A DNA stretch of 12,421 nucleotides, from positions 1-12,421 of the forward strand of contig DATLFS010000022.1 of NCBI GenBank assembly GCA_035540935.1, written 5' to 3'. Each line of letters begins with the position of its first letter. The first letter of the stretch is position 1. The DNA is from DATLFS01 sp035540935. Its GTDB lineage: Bacteria; Actinomycetota; CADDZG01; WHSQ01. Position numbers and translations under genes: made by a program. Positions 11,626-12,421 of the stretch are shown piece after piece. The notes under the pieces were generated by a model. That model was given only the letters and a program-made list of their open reading frames with translations. It ran no database searches and had not been told where the DNA came from.

Positions 11626-12421
11626 ATGGACGACATCCTCTTCGCCGCCGCCGTGGAGCAGGCGCGCCTCATACGGACCAAGGAACTCTCGCCGGTGGAG
11701 CTCGTCGATGCCTATCTCGACCGCATCGACCGCCTCGACGGCGGCATCAACGCGTTCGTACTCGTCCGCGCCGAAGAGGGTCGCGCCGAAGCGCGGCGCG
11801 CCGCGGATCTCGCGGCTAGGGGCGGCGACCTGCCTCCGCTCCTCGGTGTGCCGATCCCGATCAAGGACCTGTTCGACACCGCGGGCATCAGGACCACGTA
11901 CGGGTCGCGGGCCTACGCCGATCACGTGCCGGAAGAGGACGCAGCCACCGTGCGCCGGCTGAAGGCGGCGGGATGCATCGTCATCGGCAAGACCAACACG
12001 TCGGAGTTCGGCCAGATACCGGCCTCCGACTCGCTCCTGCACGGGCTATGTCGCAACCCGTGGGAGGCCTCGCTGACGTCCGGAGGCTCGAGCGGGGGAG
12101 CGGCCGCGGCCGTCGTCTCCGGCATGGCGCCGGTCGCGCATGGGAGTGATGGCGGCGGGTCGATCCGCATCCCGGCCTCGTGCTGCGGGCTCTTCGGTCT
12201 CAAGCCGGCGCGAGGGCGCGTCTCGTCGGGGCCGCGGCTGGGGGAGAGCTGGCAGGGCTTCTCCACGCAAGGAGTCCTGACCCGCTTCGTCGCCGACTCC
12301 GCCGTGTTACTCGACGTGCTCTCCGGCTACGAGGCGGGCGATCCGTATTGGGCTCCGCCGCCGCCGCGGCCGTTCGGCTCGACGTTCTCGGAGGAGCCGC
12401 CGCGCCTGCGCGTCGGGGTCA
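11626..12421 (+). CDS. Amidase-signature family hydrolase, 3' truncated
   Basis: The first 265 residues of an amidase-signature enzyme; the frame is open to the right edge (the family usually has 450-500 residues). The Ser-cisSer-Lys triad is visible: Lys80 in PIPIKDLFDTAG, Ser155 in TSGGSSGGAAAA and nucleophile Ser179 in GSDGGGSIRIPAS, with the usual spacing of 75 and 24 residues. GKTNTSEFG lies between. The GSDGGGSIRIPAS form is common in stand-alone amidases (for example the 6-aminohexanoate cyclic dimer hydrolase group) rather than the GSDTGGSIRQPAS of GatA, so I do not call it gatA. ATG at 11626 is used; a GTG immediately before it (11623) is equally possible. It begins 5 bases after the kinase and probably belongs to the same transcript. 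The substrate is unknown. Confidence 0.9.
   Translation, partial: MDDILFAAAVEQARLIRTKELSPVELVDAYLDRIDRLDGGINAFVLVRAEEGRAEARRAADLAARGGDLPPLLGVPIPIKDLFDTAGIRTTYGSRAYADHVPEEDAATVRRLKAAGCIVIGKTNTSEFGQIPASDSLLHGLCRNPWEASLTSGGSSGGAAAAVVSGMAPVAHGSDGGGSIRIPASCCGLFGLKPARGRVSSGPRLGESWQGFSTQGVLTRFVADSAVLLDVLSGYEAGDPYWAPPPPRPFGSTFSEEPPRLRVGV

Noticed and set aside
11626..12421. GatA, subunit A of the Glu-tRNA(Gln) amidotransferase
   Set aside because: The catalytic triad is shared by the whole amidase-signature family. The GGGSIRIPAS form and the absence of gatC or gatB nearby favour a stand-alone amidase.
1..12421. tRNA, rRNA, CRISPR, insertion sequence, prophage or defence island
   Set aside because: Gaps are too short for most of these, and I saw no regularly spaced repeats, transposase or integrase motifs, or terminal inverted repeats.

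Overview
The window is very GC-rich and densely coded, with gaps of a few bases or short overlaps between most genes. The order polA - (small DUF2277 gene) - rpsA - coaE, GTG and TTG start codons, and two apparently leaderless starts all point to a high-GC actinobacterium, probably an uncultured or environmental lineage. I cannot place it more finely by eye. I see no rRNA, tRNA, CRISPR array, insertion sequence, integrase or phage gene. No stretch of 300 bases lacks a gene; the longest non-coding gap is about 122 bases.

Left part (1-3960), a metal-handling neighbourhood. The window opens inside the 3' half of a ferric-iron type (FbpB-like) ABC transporter permease. It overlaps by 4 bases a multi-spanning GT39/ArnT-like membrane protein. 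Facing these, on the minus strand, is a lipoprotein with a C-terminal cupredoxin-like domain. It is divergent from a FtnA-type ferritin, and their shared 122-base gap holds a good match (14/19) to the DtxR/IdeR iron box. The ferritin is convergent with a DtxR-family regulator whose primary metal site departs from both the DtxR and MntR patterns. Together these suggest metal uptake, a surface redox or binding protein, storage and control in one place.

Middle part (3961-6958), replication. A DNA polymerase I gene is read divergently from the regulator across a 63-base gap. Each of the two genes has a TANNNT -10 hexamer ending exactly 6 bases before its start codon, as expected for leaderless transcripts. 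The polymerase has an intact 5' nuclease and polymerase domain but a degenerate proofreading domain. A 77-codon DUF2277 gene follows on the minus strand.

Right part (6960-12421), a plus-strand run that is probably one operon: rpsA (ribosomal protein S1), coaE (dephospho-CoA kinase), a HAD phosphatase-like protein, a soluble double-GAF histidine kinase without an adjacent response regulator, and an amidase-signature enzyme cut by the window end. rpsA has a clear promoter (TTGAGG, 17-base spacer, TATACT), a strong Shine-Dalgarno sequence before a TTG start, and a terminator-like hairpin plus T-run in its short leader.

Most of this is core genome. I do not see a wholly new system. The points most worth a second look are the iron box together with the unusual regulator and cupredoxin lipoprotein, the mirrored leaderless promoters, and the hairpin in the rpsA leader.
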